DNA of 51,204 nucleotides from Limiplasma pullistercoris. GTDB taxonomy: Bacteria; Bacillota; Clostridia; Christensenellales; Aristaeellaceae. How positions within the stretch are numbered: the stretch's first letter is position 1; every line of letters begins with the position of its first letter. The notes below the pieces were generated by a model that was not told where the DNA came from, did not search any database, and was given only the letters and a program-made list of their open reading frames with translations. The translations under genes and the position numbers were made by a program. This document shows, one piece after another, positions 1-8,097 of this stretch. The stretch spans positions 1-51,204 of the forward strand of contig DVMC01000141.1 in NCBI GenBank assembly GCA_018715165.1. Reading direction: 5' to 3'.

Positions 1-26
1 GCAGGTCCTCCAAAGTGAATTCGTAT

Positions 27-163
27 CGCCCGGCTTTGCCGGGCGGGCGGGGAGTTTGCGCCCCTGGGCGCAAACATTTCTTAAGCTTCTGGCGGAAAAG
101 GCCGCCGCAGGCGGACTTTTTCGACAAGCTGAGGGGAGCCGTCCAGGCGACGGCTCCCCTTTT
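27..163. other. Palindrome-dense intergenic element
   Basis: No credible gene lies in 1-171. The stretch holds consecutive inverted repeats: CGCCCGGC (27-34) with GCCGGGCG (38-45); GTTTGCGCCC (54-63) with GGGCGCAAAC (66-75); and a three-part set GGCGG (91-95), CCGCC (102-106), GGCGG (110-114), in which the middle arm can pair with either side. The last option is followed by ACTTTTT. AGCTT (84-88) could pair with AAGCT (126-130) to enclose it. A final 12-bp hairpin lies at 132-160. This could be a dispersed intergenic repeat or a structured RNA; the sequence alone does not decide. Confidence 0.5.
132..163 (+). terminator. Rho-independent terminator
   Basis: A 12-bp GC-rich stem, AGGGGAGCCGTC (132-143) with GACGGCTCCCCT (149-160), has a 5-base loop and runs into TTTT on the plus strand. 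It would end a plus-strand transcript entering from the left. On the minus strand the hairpin directly follows the glyoxalase stop codon but lacks a U-tract, so it may act as a bidirectional barrier. Confidence 0.7.
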
Positions 164-171
164 GTTAGCGG

Positions 172-534
172 TTATTTGCCCTCCGGAACGATCTCCAGCC
201 AGTATCCATCCGGGTCCTTGATGAAGTAAATGCCCATATCGGGATTCTCGTAGCAGATGCAGCCCATCTTCTCATGCAGCGCATGCGCCGCCTCCATATC
301 GTCGGTGCGGAAGGCCAGATGGAATTCCTCGTCGCCCAGGTTGTAGGGGGTGGTGCGGTCTCTCAGCCAGGTCAGCTCCAGCTGGAAGGTCTCGGTGTCG
401 TCGGCCATAAAGACGATGGTGAATTCGGGCTTTTCGTTGCGGCGCACCTCGTGCAGGCCCAGCGCCTCGCGGTAGAAGGCCAGGGAGCGGTCCAGATCGC
501 GGACGTTGTAGTTTTCATGAATCATCGTGAACAT
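172..534 (-). CDS. VOC family / lactoylglutathione lyase-like protein
   Basis: A 120-residue single-unit glyoxalase/bleomycin-resistance fold (VOC) protein. In this family two beta-alpha-beta-beta-beta modules form a metal site that in glyoxalase I isomerises the hemithioacetal of methylglyoxal and a thiol. The expected four ligands are visible: His6, Glu53 (QLELTW), His72 (EFHLAF) and Glu114 (YWLEIVP), together with the C-terminal DPDGYWLEIV signature, so it is probably metal-dependent. The start is supported by AAGGAG just upstream. The gene lies 17 bases after the MBL hydrolase gene and is probably co-transcribed with it. Many clostridia lack glutathione, so the true thiol or substrate is uncertain. 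I am confident of the family, less so of glyoxalase I activity. Confidence 0.85.
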   Translation of the reverse strand: MFTMIHENYNVRDLDRSLAFYREALGLHEVRRNEKPEFTIVFMADDTETFQLELTWLRDRTTPYNLGDEEFHLAFRTDDMEAAHALHEKMGCICYENPDMGIYFIKDPDGYWLEIVPEGK

Positions 535-551
535 GGGGTCTCTCTCCTTTG

Positions 552-1421
552 CTATTGAATGTCTACGGGAAGGTCGGTGTCGGCGAAGGGATCGTCGCCC
601 GTGGGCATCTGCGGTTCCACGCGCCGCGCAGGGGCGATGGGCAGCTCGCCGAAATCCTTGGGGGGCTCGATGATGTGGATATCCAGCAGCTGATCGTTAA
701 AGGTCAGGTTGGCCACCACGCCGGGCTTGGTCAGGGCCAGCACCTCGGTATTGGGCGTGCGGGCGCGGCGGGCGAAGTCGATGGCGACCTCCGGCCGCTC
801 CTGCCAGTGCATGGGGATGAACACGCGCGGCTTCATCGTCAGGATGAAATGATTGGCGCCCGCGTCGTACATCAGGCCCTGACGGGGGTCCACCGGGAAC
901 ATGCACACGTCGATGCGCTCGCCCTTGATGGGCTCGATGGCTTCGTAGTAGGCGTTCTCAGCCGCCTCGATCTCCCGCAGAGTGCTTTCCTGCCGCCAAT
1001 GCCACAGGTTCAGGTCGCCCGCGTGGAAGATGTTCATGCCATAGGCCCGCACCAGGAAGGCCACGCCCAGATCGGTGCTCTGGAAAGCCTTGACGCTTAT
1101 ATCGGGCGACAGCTCCTTTTCCTGAAGCGGCGCCAGACGCTTGCCGCGGGTGCCTACGGGCATGTCGCTGGAGACGACATAGGTGATCGGCAGACCCTCG
1201 GATTCCCAGGTGTATACGATGGGGTCCAGATGGTCGGGATGGGCGTGGCTGATAAAGACGTAGATCTTCTCAAACGCCTTGAGAAACGACGGCGTAATCC
1301 GTCCGACCTGCGCCAGGGAGCGCCCCTCGCCCTCCCAGTAGTCGAAGACCAGCAGCGTTCCGCCCACTTGGACGGAAAAGCCGCTGTGATAGTGGTAGAT
1401 GATTTTGAGTTGCCTGTCCAT
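552..1421 (-). CDS. MBL-fold metal-dependent hydrolase (UlaG-like)
   Basis: A 289-residue metallo-beta-lactamase-fold protein. The zinc-binding signature HAHPDH is at about residues 59-64. A later ligand motif HAGD is near 133-136 and a C-terminal PMHW supplies another histidine. The simple single-domain architecture resembles the UlaG-like group (L-ascorbate-6-phosphate lactonase and uncharacterised relatives) rather than RNase Z or beta-lactamases. The start chosen is the ATG reading MDRQLK, which has GGGAGGCG upstream; an in-frame ATG 39 bases earlier lacks a ribosome site. The gene has its own promoter (1588-1616) with a leader of about 160 bases and probably carries the VOC gene downstream. 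The substrate cannot be inferred. Confidence 0.85.
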   Translation of the reverse strand: MDRQLKIIYHYHSGFSVQVGGTLLVFDYWEGEGRSLAQVGRITPSFLKAFEKIYVFISHAHPDHLDPIVYTWESEGLPITYVVSSDMPVGTRGKRLAPLQEKELSPDISVKAFQSTDLGVAFLVRAYGMNIFHAGDLNLWHWRQESTLREIEAAENAYYEAIEPIKGERIDVCMFPVDPRQGLMYDAGANHFILTMKPRVFIPMHWQERPEVAIDFARRARTPNTEVLALTKPGVVANLTFNDQLLDIHIIEPPKDFGELPIAPARRVEPQMPTGDDPFADTDLPVDIQ

Positions 1422-1587
1422 AGAAAAAGACGCCTCCCATAAATGATCGTTGTGCAACATACACGATTCCCCGGCTGTATCGGGAACGATATATTACAAA
1501 ATGATGACTCATTCAAAGGCGGCGTCATGCAGACAAAAGCCCAAATAATCAGGCTTTCAGACATAAGCGGCGGAAAAATACCTTGTA

Positions 1588-1616
1588 AGTATAGCATAGT
1601 GTGTAACATAAGTCAA
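1588..1616 (-). promoter_or_regulatory. Sigma-A promoter for MBL/VOC genes
   Basis: On the minus strand TTGACT (1616-1611) is followed by a 17-base spacer and TATACT (1593-1588). Transcription would start near 1581, leaving a leader of about 160 bases before the MBL start. The leader contains a weak stem, AAAGCC with GGCTTT near 1536-1557. Otherwise the 1422-1718 interval holds only this promoter and the glgP terminator. Confidence 0.8.
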
Positions 1617-1669
1617 TGGTTCTTTATACTACCGCAATCTTTGTGGAATACTCCCAAAATTATTTCTCA

Positions 1670-1704
1670 AAAAAATAGGGGCCATGCGCATAAACGCATG
1701 GCCC
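1670..1704 (-). terminator. Terminator after glycogen phosphorylase
   Basis: GGGCCATGCG (1679-1688) pairs perfectly with CGCATGGCCC (1695-1704) over 10 bp with a 6-base loop. On the minus strand it is followed within two bases by seven U residues (A-run 1670-1676). It lies 14 bases after the glgP stop codon. Confidence 0.9.
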
Positions 1705-1718
1705 GGAGCCAGTCCTCC

Positions 1719-4175
1719 CTACAGGATGGAGGGGCCGTCCTGGATGTGCCAGATGGTGTTGTTGTACTGGCGGATCGTGCGGTCCGAGCTGAAGAAGCCG
1801 GACTTGGCCGTATTGACGATGGCCATGCGCAACCACTTGTCGCGGTTCTGGTAGTCCTCCATCATGCGACGGTTGGCCATGGAGTAGCTGCCAAAGTCCT
1901 TGAGCACGAAGTAGCTGTCCGGCATTCCGCCGTAGTCGCCCACCAGCAGGGTATGGTAGAGATCCTGCATAGCCAGGGGCTCGTTGGGGAACAGCGTTCC
2001 GTCCAGCCACTGGCTCATGGCCTTGCGGATCTCGTGATTGGTCTCGAAGATGCTCATGGGGTTATAAGTCCGCTCGCGGTACATGCCCTCGACGGTATCG
2101 GCGCGCATGCCGAAGATGTAGATGTTGTCGATGCCAACCTGCTCGTAGATCTCCACGTTGGCGCCGTCCATGGTGCCCAGTGTCACGGCGCCGTTCATCA
2201 TGAACTTCATGTTGCCGGTGCCGCTGGCCTCCTTGCCGGCGGTGGAGAGCTGCTGGCTGATTTCACTGGCCGGAATGAGGATTTCCGCGGTGGAAACATC
2301 GTAGTTTTCGATGTAGACGATCTTAATCATCTGTCGGGCGCGCGGATGCTTGTCGATCAGATCCGCCAGAGCGTTGATGTAGCGGATGGTCTGCTTGGCG
2401 CGCATGTAGCCGGGAGCGGCCTTGGCGCCGAAGAGGAAGAGGCGAGGCGGCATGATGAAGTTGGGATCGTCCACGATCCGGTTGTAGAGCACCTGGATGT
2501 GCAGGGCGTTGAGCATCTGACGCTTGTACTCGTGCAGGCGCTTGGCCTGGGTGTCAAAGACGAAGCTGGTGTCGATGTCGATGCCCTGGCGTGCCTTAAC
2601 CAGCTTTTGCAGACGCTCCTTGTTGTGCTGCTTGACGGCGGCAAACTTTTCGCGGAAGGCTGCATCGTCCGCGTAGGGAAGCAGGTCTTCGAGCTTGGAG
2701 GCGTCCGCAACGAAGCCGGGGCCGATGGCCTCCTTGAGCAGCGCGGTCAGCGCGGGGTTGCCCTCCACCAGCCAGCGGCGGTGGGTGATGCCGTTGGTGA
2801 TGGCGCTGAACTTGGATTTGTTCAGCAGCCAGTAGTCATGGAACAGGCTGTCCTGCAGGATCTTGCCGTGCAGCTGGCTCACGCCGTTGACGCTGGAGGA
2901 GAGGGCCACGCACAGGTTGGCCATGTGCACCTGACCATAGGCGATGATGGCCATATGGCCGATGCGCTCCCACTGGTCGGGATAGCTGGTGAATAGCTCG
3001 GCGCACAGGCGGCGGTTGAGCTCCTCCAGAATCATGTAGATGCGCGGGAGCGTCTGCTTCATCATATCGACCGGCCAGCGCTCCAGCGCTTCGGCCATGA
3101 CGGTATGGTTGGTGTAGGCCATGCAGCGGTAGGTGATTCGCTGCGCCATTTCCCAGGAGAGGCCCTCCTGGTCGATCAGCAGACGGATCAGCTCGGGAAT
3201 CGCCAGGCCCGGATGCGTGTCGTTGATGTGGAAAACGCACTTGTCAGGCAACAGGTCAAAGTTGTTGCCAAAATGCTTTTTAAAATTCTTGATGGCGTAT
3301 TGCAGCGTGGCGCTGGTGAAGAAGTAGTGCTGCTTGAGGCGCAGCATCTTGCCCTCGTAGTGCTTATCCTCGGGATAGAGCACTTTGGAGATCACCTCGG
3401 CCATCTGCATTTCCTCCATGGCCTTGAGGTATTCGCCCTCGCCGAAGTGCGTCAGATCCAGATTGGCGCGGCTGCGCGCCGACCAGGTGCGAAGCGTGTT
3501 GACACAGTTGTTGTTGTATCCGACCACGGGCATATCGTAGGGCACGGCATCGATCTGATAGGTGTCCACGAGCTTGAAAACCTTGCGGCCGTTTTCCTCG
3601 GTTTCCTCCACGTGGCCGTTGAACTCCACGGTGCAGGTGTCTTCGGTGCGGGCGACCTCCCAGACGTTGCCGTTTTGCAGCCAGTTGTCCGGCAGCTCCA
3701 CCTGCTGTCCCTCCACCAGCTTCTGGCGGAATAGGCCGTACTCATAACGGATGGTGCAGCCCATGGCCGGAATGTTCAGGCTGGACAGGCTGTCCAGGAA
3801 GCAGGCTGCCAGTCGGCCCAGGCCGCCGTTGCCCAGCGCGGGTTCGGGCTCTTCGGGCAGGATGGTCTGCAGGTCGATGCCGAGCTCCTGCAGGGCTTGG
3901 GCGTAGTTCTCCTGCGAACACAGGTTGATCAGATTGCAGTTGAGGGAGCGGCCGGTCAAAAATTCGACCGACAGGTAATACAGCCGTTTGCGCTTGGCAT
4001 CGCGCCGCTGCTTGGAGATCATCCACTTCTGCATGATCTGGTCGCGCACGGTGGAAGCGACGGCCTTGTAGAGCTGCTGCGGCGTGGCTTCCTGCACGGT
4101 AACGCCGTTATAGCGCTGCAGCTTGCCTACAATGCTTTGTTTGATGGATTCCACATCGAACGTGGTAGTGGGCAT
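1719..4175 (-). CDS. glgP: Glycogen/starch/alpha-glucan phosphorylase
   Basis: An 818-residue GT35 family enzyme that phosphorolyses alpha-1,4-glucan ends to glucose-1-phosphate using pyridoxal phosphate. Length is typical. The N-terminal region has the KRLYYLSVEFLTGRSL signature, followed by EPEPALGNGGLGRLAACFLDS of the glucan/catalytic region. The cofactor lysine lies in EASGTGNMKFMMNGA near residue 657, with GTMDGANVEI after it. The start is fixed by AAGGAGG nine bases upstream. It is transcribed alone and divergently from addA, from a TATAAT promoter, and ends at a strong terminator. No other glycogen genes are in the window, so it is not part of a glg operon here. Family and function are secure. 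Confidence 0.97.
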   Translation of the reverse strand: MPTTTFDVESIKQSIVGKLQRYNGVTVQEATPQQLYKAVASTVRDQIMQKWMISKQRRDAKRKRLYYLSVEFLTGRSLNCNLINLCSQENYAQALQELGIDLQTILPEEPEPALGNGGLGRLAACFLDSLSSLNIPAMGCTIRYEYGLFRQKLVEGQQVELPDNWLQNGNVWEVARTEDTCTVEFNGHVEETEENGRKVFKLVDTYQIDAVPYDMPVVGYNNNCVNTLRTWSARSRANLDLTHFGEGEYLKAMEEMQMAEVISKVLYPEDKHYEGKMLRLKQHYFFTSATLQYAIKNFKKHFGNNFDLLPDKCVFHINDTHPGLAIPELIRLLIDQEGLSWEMAQRITYRCMAYTNHTVMAEALERWPVDMMKQTLPRIYMILEELNRRLCAELFTSYPDQWERIGHMAIIAYGQVHMANLCVALSSSVNGVSQLHGKILQDSLFHDYWLLNKSKFSAITNGITHRRWLVEGNPALTALLKEAIGPGFVADASKLEDLLPYADDAAFREKFAAVKQHNKERLQKLVKARQGIDIDTSFVFDTQAKRLHEYKRQMLNALHIQVLYNRIVDDPNFIMPPRLFLFGAKAAPGYMRAKQTIRYINALADLIDKHPRARQMIKIVYIENYDVSTAEILIPASEISQQLSTAGKEASGTGNMKFMMNGAVTLGTMDGANVEIYEQVGIDNIYIFGMRADTVEGMYRERTYNPMSIFETNHEIRKAMSQWLDGTLFPNEPLAMQDLYHTLLVGDYGGMPDSYFVLKDFGSYSMANRRMMEDYQNRDKWLRMAIVNTAKSGFFSSDRTIRQYNNTIWHIQDGPSIL

Positions 4176-4222
4176 ATAAATCCTCCTTAAAAGAATTGGA
4201 AGTATTTGAGGATAACAGCGGT

Positions 4223-4252
4223 ATTATACCATGAAGACGGGGGAAAGGGCAA
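4223..4252 (-). promoter_or_regulatory. glgP promoter
   Basis: On the minus strand a consensus TATAAT (4228-4223) sits inside an 11-base palindrome, GGTATTATACC (4220-4230). The best -35 is TTGCCC (4252-4247) at an 18-base spacing, four of six matches. The palindrome over the -10 could be a repressor site; that is inference only. Confidence 0.6.
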
Positions 4253-4298
4253 ATGATTTATCCAAAAGCAGGACAAATCAGGCATCTGACGGAAGAAG

Positions 4299-4314
4299 CG
4301 TTTCACGTGAAACA
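4299..4314. promoter_or_regulatory. parS: parS site (ParB/Spo0J binding)
   Basis: The 16-mer CGTTTCACGTGAAACA contains the 14-base perfect palindrome GTTTCACGTGAAAC and matches the conserved bacterial parS consensus TGTTNCACGTGAAACA at every position except the first. ParB proteins load on such sites to organise and segregate the origin region. It lies between the glgP and addA promoters, ending one base before the proposed addA -35. Family knowledge says parS sites cluster near oriC, so this window may be origin-proximal; that placement is inference. Confidence 0.85.
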
Positions 4315-4315
4315 T

Positions 4316-4344
4316 TTGCATTCGCCCCGCGCTTACGGTACAAT
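4316..4344 (+). promoter_or_regulatory. addA promoter
   Basis: TTGCAT (4316-4321), a 17-base spacer and TACAAT (4339-4344). It immediately adjoins the parS palindrome, so ParB loading could occlude it. Transcription would start close to 4351, giving a short leader to the start codon. Confidence 0.7.
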
Positions 4345-4379
4345 AGCGCATATCCCCATCCCAGAAAGGAGCGATGCAC

Positions 4380-7300
4380 ATGCGCTTTACCTCTGCTCAG
4401 GAAGCGGCCATCCGCGCCGACAACCGCGAGTTGCTGGTATCGGCCGCGGCGGGCAGCGGCAAGACCGCCGTGCTGGTAGAGCGCATCGTGCGGCTGATTG
4501 TGGAGCGCGGCGTCAGCATCGACCGGATGCTGATCGTCACCTTTACACGCGCCGCCGCCGGCGAGATGCGGGAGCGCCTGGAAACGCGCCTGAACGAGGC
4601 CGCCGTGGAGAACCCGCGCCTGGCCCGCCAGGCGGACCTGGTTAGTATGGCGCAAATCTCCACAATCCATAGCTATTGCCAACAGGTGGTGCGGCAGAAC
4701 TTCCAGCGCTGCGGCGTGGACCCGCAATTCATGCTGGCGGATGAGCGCACCCGCGCCGCCTATTGGCAGGACGCGATGGAAGAAACGCTGGACTGGCTGT
4801 ACGGGGCGGCGCACGAGGATGAGCGGCTTGCGGCCCTGACGGGAAAATTCAGCGAGCGCGAGATCGCGCTGATGATGGAGACGCTCTACCGCTTTCTGAT
4901 GTCGCGCCCGGACCCGATGACCTGGCTGGAGGAAAGCGCGGGGAAGGACTGGAGCGTCGAAAGCATGGACGGCGAGCCGCTGGCGCAGGCTTTTTGCCAG
5001 GAGGCGGCGCTCATCGTGGAGGGAATGGACGCCCTGTGGCGCGAGGCGGACGCCATGCGCGCAGACGCAGCCTTCCCGCCGCCCTATCTTAAGACGCTGC
5101 AAAGCGACCGGGCAACCCTCAGCGGGCTGCGCGCGGCCTGCGAGCAGGGGATGCGTGCGCTGTGCGGGGCGCTGGCCGACCTGAAGTTCGTCACCCTGGG
5201 ACGCTTCAAACCCGCTACCGGGGATGAGGAGCGGCTGGCGGGGGCCTTTAAGGACCTGCGCAGCCGTATCAAGGATATGGCAGACGATCTGAAAAAACTG
5301 CTGCCCGCGGATTTTGAACAGGGCGTGGCCGATATGCAGGCCATGGAAGGCGCCACGCGCGGGCTGGCCACGGCGGTCCGGCATCTGCATGAGGGCTTTC
5401 AGGAACGCAAGCTCAGCGAAGCTTGCATCGACTTTGGCGACCTGGAGCACATGACGCTGGCTGTGCTGCGCGACCCGGACCTGCGCAAGCAGCAGGCGCA
5501 GCGGTTCGACGCGGTGTTCGTGGACGAATACCAGGACGTGAGCGCCCTGCAGGAGGCCATCCTCAACGCCCTCAAACGCGAGGCAGGCCAAAGCTATTTC
5601 TATGTAGGCGACGTAAAACAGAGCATCTACCGCTTCCGCCTGGCCGAGCCCGGCCTGTTTCTGGGGAAGCTGGCGCGTTTTTCGCCCCTGGCGGACGCGC
5701 CGTTTCGCCGGGTGGTGCTCAATCTGAACTTTCGCAGCCGGGCAGCGGTGCTGGATGCGGTGAACCGCGTGTTTGCACATGTGATGGACCGGCGCGTCAC
5801 CGAGATCGACTATGACGCCGACGCGCGGCTGTACCCCGGCGTGCCGTCGCAGGGGGACCCGGCGACTGAGCTGCATGTGCTCAACGCGCAGGGCCGGCGA
5901 CCGCAGGACATGGTCCTGGCCGAGGCGGAGCTGATCGCGCGGGATATTCTGCAAACGGTGGGCGAACCGGTCCCCGACGCACAGGGCCAGCCAGGTGCGC
6001 CGCTTCACTATCGTGATATCGCCATTCTGCTGCCTGTGGGCAAAAATGTGGCCGACAAGGTGGAGCTGGTGTTGGGCCGGATGGGCATTCCCGTGTACTG
6101 CGAAGGCGGGGGCGACCCCATGTCGTCCGACGAGGTGGACCAGGTGATTCAGCATTTGACCCTGCTGGATAACCTGGCCAACGACGTGGCCCTGATCAGC
6201 GAGCTGCGCAGCCCGCTGTTTGAGATGACGGAACGGGAGCTGGCGGCGATTCGCCTTTTGCGCCCCCAGCGGGAGGCGAGCTTCCTCAGCGCGCTGCAGG
6301 CGGCGGCGCATGAAGCCGACGCGCCGCTTGTCGCGCGCTGCCGCGCCGTGCTGGAGGCGCTTGAGGCGGAGCGGTTCTATGCGCGCAGCATGCCTCTGGC
6401 AGAATACCTGTGGAGCTTTCTCAAGCGCAGCGGGCTTTATGCGCATTACGGGGCACAGCCGGGCGGAAAGCTGCGGCAGGCCAACCTGCGCATGCTCTGC
6501 CACCGCGCCGACGACTATGAGCGGAACCATACGGACGGCCTGTATGGCTTTGTGGAAGCCGTCAGGGCCGATGGCGGCGGCGGGGGCGAGCAGAGCCCTG
6601 CCGTGATGAACCCCTGGGAAGACGTGGTGCGCGTGATGACCATTCACAAATCCAAGGGGTTGGAATTTCCCACGGTCTATGTGATGGGCCTGGGCGGACC
6701 GCTGCTTCGCCGCACTCAGACCCGCGCCATCAGCCTGCATGGAGAAATCGGCTTTGGTCTGGGCTATGTCAATGAAAAAGCGCGCACCCGCCGTCAGACG
6801 CTGCTTCAGGGCGCGGTCGCCCTGAAGGAGCGCAGCGCCGAACGGGCGGAACGCGCGCGCGTGCTCTATGTGGCCATGACGAGGCCCAAAACGCGGCTGG
6901 TGCTGGTGGGGAGCCAGAAAAACCCGGACCCGGCCTCTGTGGGCAGGTCCGGCGGCGTGTATGGCGTGCGTGAAGCGCGCAGCATGCTGGATTGGTTGCT
7001 TCAATCCGCGCAGCCGGGCGACAGGGTGACGGTGGAGCAGGAGGGGCAACTTTCCACAGTGGACGTGAGGGAAACCGGGGTCGATGCGGAGTTCCCCACA
7101 GAATCCACAAGTTTTCCACAAAAAAGCGCCCCGTGGCGCATCGTTTTCCACATGGAACCAGTCATTACAAGGCATTATGCCCGTCAGAGCGCGCCGCTTC
7201 CCTTTTCGCTGCCGGAGGTGGCGGGCGAGCGGTCCGCCGTACCCATTCCCGCGCCGCAGACCGCCGGCATGGACTGGCCCGCAGCGGCTGCGCCGCGAGA

Positions 7301-8060
7301 AAGGGAGGAAACCGCCGCTCTTCCGCTCAAGCTGGGTGTGACCGCGCTGTGCCGCGCGCTGGATGGCGCGCAGTCCCTGGAGGAGGCCGCGGAGGAGGAA
7401 GAGGAACAGCTCAAGCGCCTTCCCTACGATGGTCCCCGTCCCCGCTTGCTTTCCTCGCTTCCGGCCATGCCGGCCTTTCTGGAGCCGCCGCCGGAGGAGG
7501 CGGGACTGCTGCGCGGCGTGCAGACGCACCGCCTGCTGGGCTTGATGGACCTGGAAGGCGCGCGGGCGGCAAGGGGCGACGAGCAGGCGACTTTCTTCCA
7601 TATAAAAAGGGAATTGGCGCGCCTGGTGGAAAAGCGCGTGATGACCCCCGCGGAGGCGGCCTTGGCGGATGTGGGCATGGCCGCGCGCTTCCTGGCCGGT
7701 CCGCTGGGTCAGCGCATGCTGTCGGCGTCCACGGTGCGGCGCGAATGGAGCTTCAACCTGCGCATTAGCGAGCCCTTCCCCACGCTTGTGCAAGGCGTGA
7801 TCGACCTGTGCTTTTTGGAGGATGGCGCCTGGGTGCTGGTGGATTTCAAAACCGACCGCGTTTCCAGCGGAGAGGAGCTGTGGCGGCGGTATGGACGGCA
7901 GCTTGGGCTCTACCGCCGCGCGCTGCTGGAGGGAACCCCCTGGCCCGTTCGGGAGTGGACGCTGTATTCGCTGTGGCTTGGAAAAGCGTTCGCCAAATAT
8001 GACGAAGGAACGCCGAAATATGACAAAAATATTTCAATTTCAAGGGAACAAAAGGCATGA
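4380..8060 (+). CDS. addA: ATP-dependent helicase/nuclease subunit A
   Basis: A UvrD-superfamily helicase with a C-terminal RecB-type nuclease, the AddA half of the AddAB double-strand-break resection enzyme. From the chosen start (1226 residues): Walker A AAAGSGKT near 22-29, Walker B VDEYQDVS near 380, GDVKQSIYRFR next, TIHKSKGLEFP near 753, YVAMTR near 829, and nuclease residues in GVIDL and VDFKTD near 1138-1158. The second of two close ATGs is preferred because AAAGGAG lies eight bases before it, against two for the first (4374). In most Firmicutes addB sits directly upstream; here the upstream neighbour is divergent glgP. Residues about 890-925 form a poorly conserved linker whose DNA carries DnaA-box-like repeats. 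Confidence 0.95.
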   Translation: MRFTSAQEAAIRADNRELLVSAAAGSGKTAVLVERIVRLIVERGVSIDRMLIVTFTRAAAGEMRERLETRLNEAAVENPRLARQADLVSMAQISTIHSYCQQVVRQNFQRCGVDPQFMLADERTRAAYWQDAMEETLDWLYGAAHEDERLAALTGKFSEREIALMMETLYRFLMSRPDPMTWLEESAGKDWSVESMDGEPLAQAFCQEAALIVEGMDALWREADAMRADAAFPPPYLKTLQSDRATLSGLRAACEQGMRALCGALADLKFVTLGRFKPATGDEERLAGAFKDLRSRIKDMADDLKKLLPADFEQGVADMQAMEGATRGLATAVRHLHEGFQERKLSEACIDFGDLEHMTLAVLRDPDLRKQQAQRFDAVFVDEYQDVSALQEAILNALKREAGQSYFYVGDVKQSIYRFRLAEPGLFLGKLARFSPLADAPFRRVVLNLNFRSRAAVLDAVNRVFAHVMDRRVTEIDYDADARLYPGVPSQGDPATELHVLNAQGRRPQDMVLAEAELIARDILQTVGEPVPDAQGQPGAPLHYRDIAILLPVGKNVADKVELVLGRMGIPVYCEGGGDPMSSDEVDQVIQHLTLLDNLANDVALISELRSPLFEMTERELAAIRLLRPQREASFLSALQAAAHEADAPLVARCRAVLEALEAERFYARSMPLAEYLWSFLKRSGLYAHYGAQPGGKLRQANLRMLCHRADDYERNHTDGLYGFVEAVRADGGGGGEQSPAVMNPWEDVVRVMTIHKSKGLEFPTVYVMGLGGPLLRRTQTRAISLHGEIGFGLGYVNEKARTRRQTLLQGAVALKERSAERAERARVLYVAMTRPKTRLVLVGSQKNPDPASVGRSGGVYGVREARSMLDWLLQSAQPGDRVTVEQEGQLSTVDVRETGVDAEFPTESTSFPQKSAPWRIVFHMEPVITRHYARQSAPLPFSLPEVAGERSAVPIPAPQTAGMDWPAAAAPREREETAALPLKLGVTALCRALDGAQSLEEAAEEEEEQLKRLPYDGPRPRLLSSLPAMPAFLEPPPEEAGLLRGVQTHRLLGLMDLEGARAARGDEQATFFHIKRELARLVEKRVMTPAEAALADVGMAARFLAGPLGQRMLSASTVRREWSFNLRISEPFPTLVQGVIDLCFLEDGAWVLVDFKTDRVSSGEELWRRYGRQLGLYRRALLEGTPWPVREWTLYSLWLGKAFAKYDEGTPKYDKNISISREQKA
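7050..7152. promoter_or_regulatory. Intragenic DnaA-box-like cluster
   Basis: Within addA, five 9-mers resembling the DnaA box TTWTNCACA occur in the same orientation. TTTTCCACA at 7112-7120 and again at 7144-7152 match the consensus fully. CTTTCCACA at 7050-7058 has one mismatch. TTCCCCACA (7092-7100) and GAATCCACA (7101-7109) have two each. The encoded segment is a variable linker, so protein constraint does not obviously explain the repeats. It could bind DnaA and act as a modulatory cluster rather than an origin, because no AT-rich unwinding region is seen beside it. Confidence 0.45.
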
Positions 8061-8097
8061 ACGAATCGTTAATTCTATGCAGCGCGAATATTCGGGG

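Noticed and set aside
15..221. 68-codon open frame at the left edge
   Set aside because: It runs through four hairpins and into the glyoxalase gene, lacks a ribosome site and resembles no family.
7050..7152. DnaA-box cluster as oriC itself
   Set aside because: No dnaA or dnaN nearby, no AT-rich unwinding element, and the cluster is inside a coding sequence.
4278..7793. Long open frame (1171 codons) on the minus strand opposite addA
   Set aside because: It is antisense to a gene with full helicase and nuclease motifs, is rich in His/Arg/Gln as expected from mirrored GC-rich codons, and has no ribosome site or recognisable domain.
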